NCBI GenBank assembly: GCA_006535965.1
Contig: QEAR01000080.1
Location: 1 to 64,000, forward strand
Reading direction: 5' to 3'
Length of the DNA: 64,000 bases
DNA from: Spizellomyces sp. 'palustris'
Taxonomy: Eukaryota; Chytridiomycota; Chytridiomycetes; Spizellomycetales; Spizellomycetaceae
The notes below the pieces were generated by a model that was not told the origin of the DNA, searched no databases, and saw only the letters and a program-made list of their open reading frames with translations. Made by a program: the position numbers and the translations under genes. Below, one piece after another: positions 35,024-46,682 of this stretch (position 1 is the stretch's first letter; every line of letters begins with the position of its first letter).

Positions 35024-38001
35024 CTATGCGTTTTCGATGGCGTAAGTAACGTTGATAGTCGTTGACGAGTCGCCATTTGCCTTGATAGCGGCGAGAGTCT
35101 TCTTCGACTTGAAGGCCAGGATGGCGTGGGACAGGACGACAACCTTTCGTGCCTTTGCCCAGTTGGCCATAACGCGGGCGAATTCGGCCTTTCTGGCAAT
35201 GCGCTTCTCGAGTTCCGCCCGACGCTTGGGCGAAGGCCACAACCGTGCGGTAAGCTCGAACGACCACTTCTTGATCACAAACACTTTGACGATATCGAGG
35301 ATCATGAACATGACCAACGAGACGCACATAACAGACACACCCCATGCCCAACCACTGGAAGGAACAGAACGACCATTAGAATCTGCAAGACAAACCGAAA
35401 GATACCACAGGGAACAATAGACTTACATTGGGTGAGCTTCGAAGAACTCTACACCGTAGATCGACATGAACATGGCAACGACCTGGGTACCAATAATGGC
35501 GAAGGCAAAGATGGGCGATGGGATCGATTTCCAGAACCACGTAGGGAGACGAGTAGAGAAGATGACAAAATGAGGGCAAGAGGAAATCTGCAAGTACATG
35601 ATCGTGTGGAGCGTGTCATCGTTTACGTCGAAGTGGTATTTGGCAATCAAAAAGTGCGCGAAGGAGATGATCATAAGGAGGAATCCCAGAATAAACGAGA
35701 GAGACAACAGTTGACCGAGCCTCCACTTGTCAGGGCGCTTTGAGATTCTGGCGTTGTCAACAGAAATCACAAGAGTTGCGGCGTCGTTGAGCACAGCAAT
35801 CAAAAGCACGAGACGATCAGGCAATGTGAAGTTGAACACAAGGATTGAGATGAAGAAGAACAGCAAGAAGTGGATCGTGGATGCAATACGGTAAAGAGCG
35901 TAGGATCGCATACGTTGGAAGATGGCACGGGAGGTCTTGACACCGTCAACAATTGTAGAAAGACCAGAAGCCAAAAGAACAATATCGGCAGCGGAACGGG
36001 CAGCATCAGTACATCCTTCAACAGCGATACCAACATTGGCCTTCTTGAGGGCTGGCGCATCGTTCACACCATCACCAGTCATGCCGACGAGTTGACCACG
36101 GTTCTGCATAAGTTCGACCACACGGTATTTGTGTTCAGGAATGACGTGAGCGAAACCATCAGCCTTAATAACACGGTCAGTCAGTGCTTCTTCATCGAGA
36201 CGGCTGTCAGTCAAGGCGTGAGCATCCAAAATCGCACGATTCATGCCAAGACGTTGGGCGACTTCTTTGGCGATAATCAATTGGTCTCCAGTAATCATCT
36301 TAACGGTAATACCAAGTTTGAGGCATTCGGCGATCGTGTGGGCAGAGTCAGGGCGGGGGGGATCCAAGAGGGAAATCATACCAACCATTTCAAACTTGGT
36401 CATTTCGGGATCAACGGTACGGGCAACACCCAAAGCACGGAGACCACGACGGGCAAAGTCATTAACAGCATCGCCAGCCTGTTCATGTCCGCCAACCATG
36501 CGAATGATGACCGGGGGAGCACCCTTGATGGTACGGAACTTTTCTCCAGTCTCAAGGTTGGTGACAGTGGCCTCAGTGTATTTGGACGTAGGGTTGAACG
36601 GAATGAAACCATTGACTTTGTAGCCGGGGATGTTGTGCTGCTGGGTACGGTTCTGCAAGATGGTCACACGGTCTTCGGCAGCAGCGCGAACGGCAAGCTC
36701 GATGGCGTCCTGGGCTCCAGGCTCAGAAGCCATGTAAGCGTAGGTAAGGAGATCTTGATCAGTGTAACTTTCGCCACTGCCTTCGAAGTCAGTAGACGTG
36801 TTTCCTTTCTTGGAGAGGTAAGGTTTGTCAAAGGTAAGCTCGTTGAGAGTGAGGGTACCAGTCTTATCAGAGCAGAGAGTAGAGACGGACGCGAGCTCTT
36901 CAATCGCAGTGAGACGCTTAACAATAACCTTCTTCTTGGCAAGTTGTCCAGCACCGACGGCCATGGTCACGGACATGACGGTGGGAAGACCAACAGGAAT
37001 AGCAGCAATCGTAAGAATCAAGACTGTCTTGAGAGCTTCCTTGAATGGCATGTCACGGGCCACCTTCTGGACGATGAAGATGATAACCACCATGAACAGG
37101 GAGATAACGATGAGGAAGTTACCGATGTGGTTGATGATCTTCTGGAAGTGCCCTTCGTCATTTGTGAGGCTAATTAGGTTCGCAGCGCGACCAATGTACG
37201 TGTTGATACCCGTTTTGGTGACGACAGCAAGCATTTGACCTTGTTTGCAAATGGACGAAGAGTAGGCGATGGCACCCTTGCCTTTGTTGACGGGGAGGGA
37301 TTCACCAGTAAGGGCAGCTTGGTCGATTTGGAGGGTACCTTCAGTCTCTTCACCAGTGACGCCGACTCCAAGGAGACGACAGTCAGCGGGGATAATGTCA
37401 CCGAGACGGATAGCGATGATATCACCAGGAACCAAAAGACGAGATTCGACTTCAACGAGTGTGCTGTTACGCCATGCACGGCAGTGAAGGGCAAGAGTGT
37501 TCTTCAACGCATCCAAGGCACTTTCGGCCTTTGCCTCCTCGTAGTAACCAATGACGGCATTGGCAATCAACACAAACACCAAGATACCGAAATCAATCCA
37601 GTTTCCGAGAACGGCACAAACAATGGCGGCGATTTCAAGCAAGTAAGAGATGGCACCGCCAAAGAAAGAAAGGAACTTGAGAATCGGGTTTGTCTTTTTC
37701 TCAGGGATTTCTGCGAATCAGAGAGATGAGTTGCCTGTCACCCAACATGACCAGTCGACAAATGTATGTACCATTGGGACCAAACTGTTCCAAGCGGGCA
37801 GTGGCTTGAGCATCCGTCAGACCTTCAAGGGGGGGAGTCTGAAGGAGTGCCTCCAACTCTGGGTCAATGTCATCCGTAACCTCAACATGAGCCTCCTCCG
37901 GCTGAGTGCTCTTTGCTATAATCGGATGAAAACGCGTCAAACCAAAGGATGATTTCAGAAAACTCAGTCAAAAGAAACAAACCTTTGTCTGTCTCAGTCA
38001 T
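35024..38001 (-). CDS. PMA1: Plasma membrane H+-ATPase (P-type, IIIA)
   Basis: Proton pump that energises nutrient uptake. Four exons: a tiny first one (38001, MTETDK), one with AHVEVTDDIDPELEALLQ, a long exon (about 37710-35428) and a C-terminal exon ending at 35024. Seen: membrane helices M1/M2, the TGES actuator motif (QAALTGESLPVNKG), the M4 PVGLPTVM motif, the phosphorylation site CSDKTGTLTLNE, nucleotide-binding KGAPPVII, hinge VGMTGDGVNDAPALKKA, and M5-M10 including the M6 region LIAVLNDAATLVISVDNA. The C-terminal basic regulatory tail (ARKAEFARVMANWAKARK) is typical of fungal PMA1. Length is about 930. Codon use shows strong C/G third-base choice, as expected for a highly expressed gene. 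Confidence 0.96.
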
Positions 38002-38170
38002 GTTTATCAGTATAAACGATGAGGAAATCTACAGCGAGAGCGCAACGAAAGCAAAAGAAAACCAAAGCTTGGAAATGTACAGAAAGGTGGGAGGAGGGAG
38101 GAGGGAGGAGGAACGGGATGAACGTCGAGTAGGGTGAAGAAGCGAGAGGAAGTAATCCGAACCCGTCTGC

Positions 38171-38180
38171 TCCTTATATC
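38171..38180 (-). promoter_or_regulatory. TATA-like site of PMA1
   Basis: The minus strand reads AGATATAAGG about 170 bases before the PMA1 start, followed by a C/T- and G-rich leader. Position and sequence fit a core promoter; not proven. Confidence 0.4.
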
Positions 38181-38199
38181 TGCTCTCCCCCCCCCAAAA

Positions 38200-39790
38200 A
38201 CCCCTTCCCTTTTGATTTGCCAGTGTGGGAAATAAGAAAAAAAAAAAAAGAGACACTTTCCAAATTGGGGGCGTGTCACACACGGTGGGTTGGGTGTGGA
38301 GTTTTTCCTTTTCTCTATTTTGAAAATGGGACCTTTTTTCCCACCAGGCCAGGCCGTCTTCAACACCGATAACCCTCGTAGAGGCAATATTTGTGTCTCC
38401 ATCCAATATCGGGGGCGAAAAACTTGGATTGCTTATCGCGAAACACAACCAGAAATGTTTCATCCTGAAACCCTTGTATCCGTGTATGGATATATTGCAC
38501 CGTTTCAGATTAAATGAACCAACCAGAAACGGGGACACTAACACGAGGCGTATGGCCCCTGTCTCCCAAAACGCCCGCCCGCCCCGTGAACCGGCGTCTC
38601 GGAAGGAGTCGTGTCCGGCGCCTCAATTTCTCGTGTGGAGACTCTTGCAAGTCTGCCGTTCATTAGCAACTATTTGTTGAATAATCGGAACTACCCATCC
38701 CAAAACATGGCCGTTGCGGATATCCTTTTGGGTTTCTACGACGTATGAATTCATTTGGATGAAATAATATTCCAACATGGAAGTTCCGCTGCCATCGAGG
38801 GCTACCAGAAGAAAAAGAGCGTTCTGCCCAAAAATGGTCTGCCTATTTTTGGCTGGCTGCGTTGGCTTGCTGGTGTGGTGCTGGGTTGGCGCGGGGCTTA
38901 GTCAACCAAAAAAAAAGAAAGTCGCGTGTCGCCAGCATGGGAAAAGTAAGAGGCAAGTTCGCGCCATTTTCGAATTGTTCTTCCGGGTCCTTGCGGGTTC
39001 AAGTTGTCTCTTATCTCTGGCCTCTCGTCTCAGAGGAGATGATCGGAGCGATTCAAAAAAAGAAAGCGATTGGGGATTGTCACGAGACCTCATCGATTTT
39101 CAAGTTTTAAGGTTTTCTGATCACACTACGTGCAACACATGCGCATCTGATAACCATAGCGAAACACACACAACATACAATGTGGAATACAGGGCATTGT
39201 GTGATGTTTTGGCAGCAATGTACAGTCAGTGCACATAAGTCAGGGAATGTAGGTTGGTACAAAATGGATGGTACACCTTGGACACGCAATGTTAAAGGTG
39301 GCGGGCAAGCGGCCTGTAGAGTTATTCCCTGTCTTCAGCTGCTACTACAACGTCGGCAACAGTCCTGTCAAAGGCACCAACTGGACAATGGCATCCTCCC
39401 CAACACGTCCGCAACACGGCGCAAAAAAGCAACCAGCCGAGGGTCGACCCAACTGAATGGCAACTAAAAAACCCGGTTAGAGCCAAATTAGCCGGTGACA
39501 ACCAAACTACTGAGGGCCATCCAACCGGCCGAGAAGCCAAAACAGGCAATATGACTTGCCCTATTTGGGCAGTTGCTGGTGACCTCATCTGACTGACATC
39601 AGCGTTTTACCCAACCTCCCAAAGGTATTTGGGGAACTGGGCTTTTTTGAACCTTTCTCCATGTTTTGTCTTTGGAGCTAACAGCACTGCGATTACTGTC
39701 TTCTTTTGCCAGGGCTCAAGGTAATGTGCAAATGGAGACAGTGGAGACAAGGCGCAAAACTCATCGTGACACATCCCATTCATAGCATAT
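38200..39790. other. Gene-poor upstream region of PMA1
   Basis: Long stretch with homopolymer A-runs (38235, 38910, 39055) and short frames of low-complexity composition. The longest plus frame (38777-39238) has no recognisable domain and is rich in Lys runs from poly-A tracts. I see no convincing gene. Confidence 0.4.
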
Positions 39791-39814
39791 CTCATATATC
39801 ACAAAAAAACACAC

Positions 39815-40094
39815 ATGTCGCTTCCGTTCCCCGTGATTTGTTGCGAATTTGGCACAACCGACAACCCATGTCGATGCAAAGTCGTCGGTCCTACGCTGGG
39901 GTTCATTTTTGCATGCTTTGCTGCGATTCTGTGCTGGCCTTTGGGGTTGTTGGTCTGGTGCTGTTTTAGGGAAACGGGGACAGCTTTGTTTGCGACGCCT
40001 GCAAATGTTTGGGCAGGGACATCTGCATGTATACCGTTCTGACGAGGGGTTTTGGGGCCAGTATGTGGAGTGCATGGTTGCTGAATTGTTGAGA
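39815..40094 (+). pseudogene. Small LITAF/BRI3-like membrane zinc protein, frame apparently broken
   Basis: An ATG at 39815 behind an A-rich leader opens MSLPFPVICCEFGTTDNPC followed by one very hydrophobic segment (PTLGFIFACFAAILCWPLG then LLVWCCF). LITAF and BRI3 proteins have a Cys pair, a membrane-inserted helix and a second Cys pair. The second pair (FVCDACKCLG, near 39988-40015) is present but in another frame; the two frames meet around 39976-39979 in a run of four G. One base change there, or a sequencing error, would explain it. The family resemblance is by pattern only. Family members sit on endosomal or lysosomal membranes. Confidence 0.3.
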
Positions 40095-40139
40095 TAGAGT
40101 CAATATATACCTTGTAGCCAAGAAGTGAGCTTCTGTGGG

Positions 40140-41690
40140 AATGCTAGTTTCCTCTAACAGCCATCATGACACTTGTGTGTCATAGGTGCTATTCCACCTC
40201 TAATGAACGGGCTCTGTCTTTTGTATCTCATTTTGCTAGTGGCTCACCTTATCGCTAAGGTCGGGTCCCGCAGTATGCACAACGCCAGACGCACTATGCA
40301 GATGACTCTCGCGAACATGCTCATCAAGATATGATGAGAATTCTCACTTTCACGTATTCATTGCCGTTGAGTTCGGAGTTGAACTCTAACAGAAAGTTTT
40401 TGAAAGAGTTTCCTTGTTTCGCCAAACTCTTTGTTGTAATCTCTCGTTTGGATGGTTTCGAAGCAGATTTGGTCAAACTCCTGCTCAAAGGGGTATGCAA
40501 GACCAGGCTCCCGCTCCGGGTGCTATTCATCAAACCTCTGCTCAAATTAGAATTGCAAGGGCAGGTTTCAAGCGGTTTTGGTTCAAACTGGTCAATGAAG
40601 AATGCAAAGCCCAAGCTCCCTCTGAGGGAATTTGTGCCACCCCCATCTCAGCCACCTTACCAACTGGGTATTCAGTTCCAGAATATTCATCCTTGTTTCT
40701 GGGTTGGGTACAGGGTTCGTTTCCGCCGAGGCGTCCGGTTGTACCTATTCAGGAACCGGAGTGGAAGAATGTGGTTGATGGACGGGCTCAACAGTAGCAG
40801 TAGCAGTAGCAGCGGCAGCAGTAACCGCTACCTCTAGTTCAAGCTCAACCGGCTCCTCCTGCAAGTGCACATCGGCCTCAACCAGCACCTTTTACCGGCT
40901 GCATCACCAGCTGAACCCACACCGCCCATGCGGCTGAACGAAATGGCCAGATTGTTTTATTGTACTTTTTGCTGGAAATGCTGGATTGCGCTTGCTGTTC
41001 CTCGATTGGATATTTTGGAAGCATTGAGGAATCCTCCTTGCCGTTGTTGACAATGATTGGGGAAAAAACTCCGAATGTTCAGCAAACGAGGTCTGGAATC
41101 ATTTGAATAAGGAGATTTTTGCGCACTACGGTGAGGACCAGATTGATCAATATACATGCATGGAGATGAATGAGGAGGATGGGATTCGAGAGACCCCTTT
41201 AAGCTGCCTCGATGTTGGCGAGCGATTGTCGCATCCTTTTTTGATCGATTCAGATGTGGCATGTTGGTCATGTGATATGCGAACTGAGGAAATAATAATA
41301 ACTACCAAGGTGCTGGAAAAGGATATCCCTAAAAATAAATATAGACTTACCAGTTTGCTTTGTCAAATCATCATTTTTCCAAATCCCCGCCCGCCCCACA
41401 CCGACATCTTGCAGCACATCTTGCGACCTTGTCGATCTTGCTGAAAACATCGAAATGTCAACTTTTGGAAAAACAAAAACGATACAAGCTGACAAATAGA
41501 AATGGCGACAACGTTTTCTTTGAATGCACTATTTGTCAGCCAAAGGGATAAAGATAATCCACATTAATAATCCACAGTGACATCACCTTCCTGTACGCCA
41601 TCGATGTTTAAACAGTGCGTAGAGACGGGCATCGGGGAGGAAATTCCACCGCGCTCCTCAAAGGCTGCTGAATGACTGTGCCACTTTACC
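40140..41690. other. Gene-poor region with weak, fragmented coding signal
   Basis: Frames at 40331-40837 and 40414-40797 overlap in different phases and are Gln/Pro/Ala-rich; neither shows a domain. An AGC/AGT trinucleotide run lies at about 40789-40832. It may be regulatory DNA upstream of the alcohol dehydrogenase gene or the remains of a low-complexity gene. Confidence 0.3.
40789..40832. repeat. AGC/AGT trinucleotide microsatellite
   Basis: Runs of (CAGTAG) and (CAG) units, imperfect, about 40 bases. Confidence 0.7.
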
Positions 41691-41700
41691 CCACACAACG

Positions 41701-41709
41701 TTATAAAAA
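41701..41709 (+). promoter_or_regulatory. TATA box of the alcohol dehydrogenase gene
   Basis: TTATAAAAA 73 bases before the start codon at 41774, followed by a pyrimidine-rich leader. Good match in sequence and spacing for a fungal core promoter. Confidence 0.5.
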
Positions 41710-41773
41710 CCGATCATGTTCCATTTTCTTCCCACAATCGTTCTTTGATCATAAACACACGCATTTTCCCATT

Positions 41774-42970
41774 ATGGCCATTGAACAGTTTCACGGATAT
41801 GCTGCCTATGAGAAATCGGGTGAGCTAAAGCCTTTTACGTACACGCCTCGTCCCCTTGGAGAAGAGGATGTCGAGATCAAGATCCACTACTGTGGGATCT
41901 GCGGAAGTGATATTCATACAATTGTAAGATCTGTAGTGTTGATCATTTCGTTGGATCGAGAATAAGGCATTAATTCTCATTTTATGTTTTTTTCAATATG
42001 AAGGATTCTGGATGGGGACCGTCGCCTTACCCGGTTATTCCTGGCCACGAAATTGTTGGCCATGTGACGGCAAAAGGAGCCAAAGTCACCCATCTCAATG
42101 TCGGTGATCGAGTCGGCGTTGGTGCTCAGTGCTATGCCTGTTTCAAGTGCAGGGACTGTGACCGTGGTTATGATAATGCCTGCGATCGCAAACTGTGGAC
42201 ATATGCATCAAAGTATCCTGACGGAGAAACGACACAAGGAGGATATGCGGACAAGGTCCGGTTGCAGGCCCAATATGCGTTTAAATTGCCGGAAGCGCTC
42301 GAGTCGACTGTTGCCGCGCCGTTGCTGTGTGCTGGATTGACTACCTACGCGCCGTAAGTCTCTGCATCATGCCCTGCGTTCAAGAATGCCAGACTCACTA
42401 TTTTTTTGGTTTAGATTGAAGCGTCATGGTGCAGGTCCTGGGAAGCGTGTGGGAGTTTTGGGTATTGGCGGGCTGGGCCACCTAGGTCTCCAATGGGCTC
42501 GAGCAATGGGCGCCCACGTCATTGCCATCTCACATTCGCCCAAAAAGAAGGACGAGTGCCTTCGTTTAGGTGCGCATGAATTCATAAATATGGGTGGCGA
42601 TAAGGCAGAGATCAAAAAATACTGCAACACGCTCGACTTGATCCTTTGCTGTGCGAATCCCCGCAACCAAGACTGGCCCCTTTACCTGAGCCTTCTCGAC
42701 GTTCATGGGAAACTCATCATTGTGTCACTGCCCGAGGAGAGCCTGGTCATCCCACCGTTCTCATTGACAGGAAAACAAGTGTCTATCGTGGGCAGTGCTA
42801 TTGGAAGCAAGGCGGAATTGGAAGACATGCTAGAGTTTGCGGCCAAGCATGATGTCAAAGCTCAGGTCGAGGTTGTACCTCTCCGAGATTGTCAAAAGGC
42901 GATAGATCGGGTTCGAAAGGGAGATGTGAGATATCGGTTCGTGTTGGACACTGCTCAAGCGAAAATGTAG
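41774..42970 (+). CDS. Zinc-dependent alcohol dehydrogenase, cinnamyl-alcohol/ADH6 type
   Basis: Three exons (41774-41923, about 42001-42353, about 42414-42970). Medium-chain dehydrogenase that reduces aldehydes, probably with NADPH as for yeast Adh6/Adh7. Seen: catalytic zinc ligands in HYCGICGSDIHT and PVIPGHEIVGHVT; structural zinc cysteines in CYACFKCRDCDRGYDNACD; the Rossmann motif GVLGIGGLGHLGLQWA; the catalytic-site cysteine in PLLCAGLTTYAPL. Joins read HTI-DSGWGPSPY and YAP-LKRHGAG, both in phase. About 350 residues, normal for the family. No neighbour suggests a pathway. Confidence 0.92.
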
Positions 42971-43277
42971 TAGTGCACAAGAAAAAGCACAGATGTAGTT
43001 GCATAGCAAGGAAAACTATCACTAGCAAGCAAGCAAGCGGTCCTCACTGTGGTTTATAAGCAAATTAATATATCATTAAATGGCGGGAACGAAAATAATG
43101 GAATCACTTGATGGTACCAAGAACCGAACTATACGCTTCCAAACTTGTTCAAATTATTAGAAATCCATATAATACACTAATACATAAAACTTGTCAATGC
43201 AATGCAAAAGAATGCAAAGAAAAAACTATATATACATTCTACGGAATGGGGGAATCAATATGTAAAAAATCTCATGT

Positions 43278-43904
43278 TTATGCACTCTGCCCAGCCTGGA
43301 TGATCCTGGGCGTGAGGGATATTTTGATAGTACTGTCGGGCCCCCGTAAGAGTTCCTCAAAGTCCACCTTTTGTTTGACCAAGTGAATCGTATTTGGATC
43401 CTTTGTCTCGCGAGAAAGGTCTTCCTCCGAGACGTGCTCAAAAGGATCAATCGAAATTTCACTCATGGGTGTTCCGACTGCAACCGACGCACGGCGGGCG
43501 GAACAGTAACAGACAAAGTCGGCGGCGGGGGAAGAGGACGAGTCTGGGCGGGCGTAGGATTCAATGATGTCCATGAGGTCGACAGAGTCTACTGGAGTGA
43601 GAGGTTTGACTGACACGATTCCTATTGAGCTCTTTCTTCGGGACATTCTGGCGGGAGGAGGCAGAGGTGCTGGGATGGCCGTGCGACGTTTCTCTGGGTG
43701 AAGAGCAAAGAGGACTTTGCCTGATTCTGGATCCCGATGAACATGTTCTCCAAAGTGCTCACGAAAGCGACGAGCCACCTTTTCCATGATGCGAACGGAT
43801 CGACGACGATGATGCGTGTAGAGTTCAGAGGGTTGCTCCCGTTCTTCAAGGAGGCGAGGTGATGGCTTGGTTTTAAAGGATTCAATGGGCTGCTTGGCAG
43901 GCAT
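43278..43904 (-). CDS. Hypothetical protein
   Basis: Single exon, 208 residues, starting MPAKQPIESFKTKPSPRLLE. Basic N-terminal half (THHRRRSVRIMEKVARRFRE) with HPEKRRTAIPAPLPPPARMS, then a Ser/Asp-rich part (YARPDSSSSPAADFVCYCSA) and an acidic C-terminal third (PFEHVSEEDLSRETKD). No signal peptide or membrane helix. Strong third-position bias and a clean open frame suggest a real gene; no family recognised. It shares its 5' flank with nothing close; the RGS gene lies 500 bases upstream in the same direction. Confidence 0.55.
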   Translation of the reverse strand: MPAKQPIESFKTKPSPRLLEEREQPSELYTHHRRRSVRIMEKVARRFREHFGEHVHRDPESGKVLFALHPEKRRTAIPAPLPPPARMSRRKSSIGIVSVKPLTPVDSVDLMDIIESYARPDSSSSPAADFVCYCSARRASVAVGTPMSEISIDPFEHVSEEDLSRETKDPNTIHLVKQKVDFEELLRGPDSTIKISLTPRIIQAGQSA

Positions 43905-44397
43905 GATTTGTTGTGATAAACCAATTGGGAACGGTGGGCAGGGCGGGGGGGAGGCTCAACAACGCCCTCTTTTTGTATCTTTCCTCAGCCCAACTTTTTT
44001 CTTTTTCTCCCAATTGCCGATTTCTCATCTCTGATTCTCTACCCCCAGTTGACACACTACGGAGACTCTTTCAGCCCATCCAAAGGGAACCTGTCGGGGG
44101 ATTTCTTTAAAAGTAGGAAAAACACGTAAGAAATACGATTTGCACTCTAATTTTTCTTTTCTATGCTCGTCATGATGGCTGACGTAATATGACAAGGGGA
44201 AGAAGGGTTTTGCCTTTTCTCTCGTCCATGGGAAATGTAGCAAACCATCTATTATGACTAATTTATATAGAAATATCTATCTGTACATTGGAGGCCATTT
44301 TGTTTTTTCTAATGCAAAAGGATGAGGTTCTTTGAATTACCCTACAAGATTACCCGCGTCCATTATCGCCCATTATCGCCCAGTGTCATGTAATGTA

Positions 44398-45451
44398 TCA
44401 TCTTGCACTCCTGGGACTCATCCCGACCACGACAGCTCGCCCGACTCGACCCATTTTTTTCTTTGCACCCGCAAGCTTGATTTTGATGGATGCAACCGTC
44501 CGAGTGGATCTCGTCGACATGAGAGACACACCAGAGTCACTCGCTCCGTCTGAACTCCGATTCGACCGTAAAAAGTCCAAATCAAAGGATGCTGATGTCA
44601 TGGGTGTCCGTACGGTCGTCGGTGAGTGAGATTGGTTCTGTACGATCGGAACCAGACGCGGTGGGAGGGTGCGTTTGGACTCTGGTCGTACATCAGGCAA
44701 TCCTTCCAGCTGTCCAATGCATCCCGATTTGCTCTCCACAAATTTCCCAAATGAATCAAAATAAATCATGCTCAAGACTTCATCCACTGCTCGGTCAAAC
44801 ACGTCACTGTAGAGTCCCTGCGTGCTGTTCATCATTCGGAGAGCAATGGCTTGGCAGGTGATGGACGGGAGGTTGATTTCGGTCGGTGCATTCAGAGTGA
44901 GGTAGCAGGCGTGAAAGTAGAGGAAATGGCCAAGGAGAGACGAAGGGATGGGAACGGGTGACGGTGATGCCGAGGCGGGATGCGAGTCTGTCCCGGCATG
45001 CACGAATCGAGAGAGAGCCGATGGACTCACATAAGAGGGAACTTTGAGGGTAAGAAGGGATTCGAGCTCTTGTACAGACTCGTAAAAGACGAGATTCTCG
45101 TGGCAATGAAGCGTCTACAAGGAACGTATCACCACCATGTCAACAAGATACCACGGCGAGCATAAAAAAAACAAAAAATAATAATACAACAAGACAGCCT
45201 CTTACCAAACTAAACTTTTTAAACTCTGAAAAGAGCACAGGATTCGTCATGACTTGCTCAAAGCATTGTTTCGTAAAGGTAAACGTAAACTCGCTTTTAC
45301 CGTCGACATTTGGGACGTCTTTTGGCTGCACGAGCTAGTCCAGAACAGTTAGGACAAGGGGCAAAACATCGAGTTCTATCCAAAAAGATTAATATACCGT
45401 TGAGACCGTGCCCCAAAGGGATCCCAATACATCGTACACTCGTCCGATCAT
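44398..45451 (-). CDS. RGS-domain protein (regulator of G-protein signalling)
   Basis: Three exons: 45451 to about 45398 (MIGRVYDVLGSLWGTVST), about 45329-45205, about 45115-44398. The RGS fold speeds GTP hydrolysis by G-alpha subunits. Seen in order: FEQVMTNPVLFSEFKKFSL, LHCHENLVFYESVQELESL, then LLGHFLYFHACYLTLNAPTE with INLPS, MNSTQGLYSDVFDRAVDEVL and DSFGKFVESK, covering the usual nine-helix pattern including the conserved ENL-F and iNl elements. The C-terminal tail is Ser/Arg-rich and disordered (SVSLMSTRSTRTVASIKIK). The start is the nearest in-frame Met to the RGS box; further 5' exons cannot be excluded, though none is evident up to 46000. Confidence 0.82.
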
Positions 45452-46682
45452 TGAGACAAAACTGGGTATGCTCCAATTGGAGATGGATATATTCTTGCTA
45501 CGAGGTCCCGTTCCTCAACAACAGCCTAAAAAAAACACACAACCCGACGGGCATGGGTTTTCAGCTTGCTCTTTATCTTGTTCAAGACTTGAGAGCAAAC
45601 TTGTGTGGCGTTGCAGATCACAAAAGTCCGCCCTTTGCAATGATTCCAGTCGGCAAATTCGACAACAAAATCACAGCGGTGTGTGTGTGCAAGTTCGCAT
45701 GTGGCACGGTCATCGTACACTGTGGCACGGTGACCTATCACCTGTGTGCATCTGTCTTGTGCGGCGAACGAACGCCATGCCAGAAAGATGTTCTGCGCAT
45801 GTTTAACGTTACAATAGTCATTATGACTTTGTTGAACAACGGGTGGAGATTTCCTTGTTTTGCTAGGGATATGGACGATTGCTCTGTGATTTTGATCACG
45901 AGCGGTCCCCAGAGCTGTAGTTTAACCTCCGAGGATGAACCGTAATCATATGGCGTCTCCCCAACCGTTTGTGTTTGGGGCTTTTCAACATTACATGTCT
46001 CAACTCTCCAGTTTCTACGTCCGCTCACGGTTAGAGCATAGCAGGGGATATGAATTCCATCGCGCGGTTTGCAGGAGAGTTGTTTTTGGGTGCCTACTTG
46101 GTGCTTTGTGGACTTTTGAAACTCGGAGGGTCAGATATTACGAGAGAGCCATTTGACGTTTTGTAATCATGTAGATTACAAGGCCAAAGTGGGTAATCTA
46201 ACATGTGGTAGGTACATTTTCGTAAGGATCGGGTATCGCACTTTTTTGTCAGCACTTGTCCAGGGTTGCTTGCTCTATGGTGTTTGTTTGATTGATTCAA
46301 AAAATTCTGTGCCTACGGAATAACGTTGGGGGGTCCCTTGGTATAAATCACATTATACACAATGAGATATTTGAAAAACTGGCCTGACAGCCCTCCGGAA
46401 TTTCAGAACAACTTTCATGTCGTTTAAGAAAGGTAGATGGCCCCCAATATTTGGTCGGCAAAGGAGAGCAAAAAGGTCAAATGAGTGATCGGGATTTGTT
46501 GCATTTGTTTTTACTCGTGCAAGATACCCATTCGTCACGCGTCCAAACACTGACGCGTCCCTCATCTGGTTGAGATAACGCATTGCCTGGCCCAAAGCTC
46601 ATCATTCCCCTGCATACCCAGTATACAATTCCCATCAATCCCTACATACCAACCATAAAACCCTCACATCTAACCTATATAA
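45452..46682. other. Intergenic region, divergent promoters of the RGS and ATG15 genes
   Basis: A 211-codon plus frame (45310-45945) overlaps the RGS first exons on the opposite strand and shows no domain; I do not count it as a gene. No other signal seen. Confidence 0.4.

Noticed and set aside
35870-37177. 435-codon plus-strand frame inside PMA1
   Set aside because: Antisense shadow of the strongly biased PMA1 codons; Asn/Thr/Gly-rich with no domain.
38777-39238. 153-codon plus-strand frame as a gene
   Set aside because: Lys runs come from poly-A tracts, no domain, and it lies in the PMA1 upstream region.
40331-40837. 168-codon plus-strand frame as a gene
   Set aside because: Gln/Ser-rich low complexity ending in a trinucleotide run, competing frames, no domain.
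45310-45945. 211-codon plus-strand frame
   Set aside because: Overlaps the first RGS exons on the other strand and has no recognisable domain.
46674-46682. TATATAA at the ATG15 start as its TATA box
   Set aside because: It touches the start codon, leaving no room for a leader.
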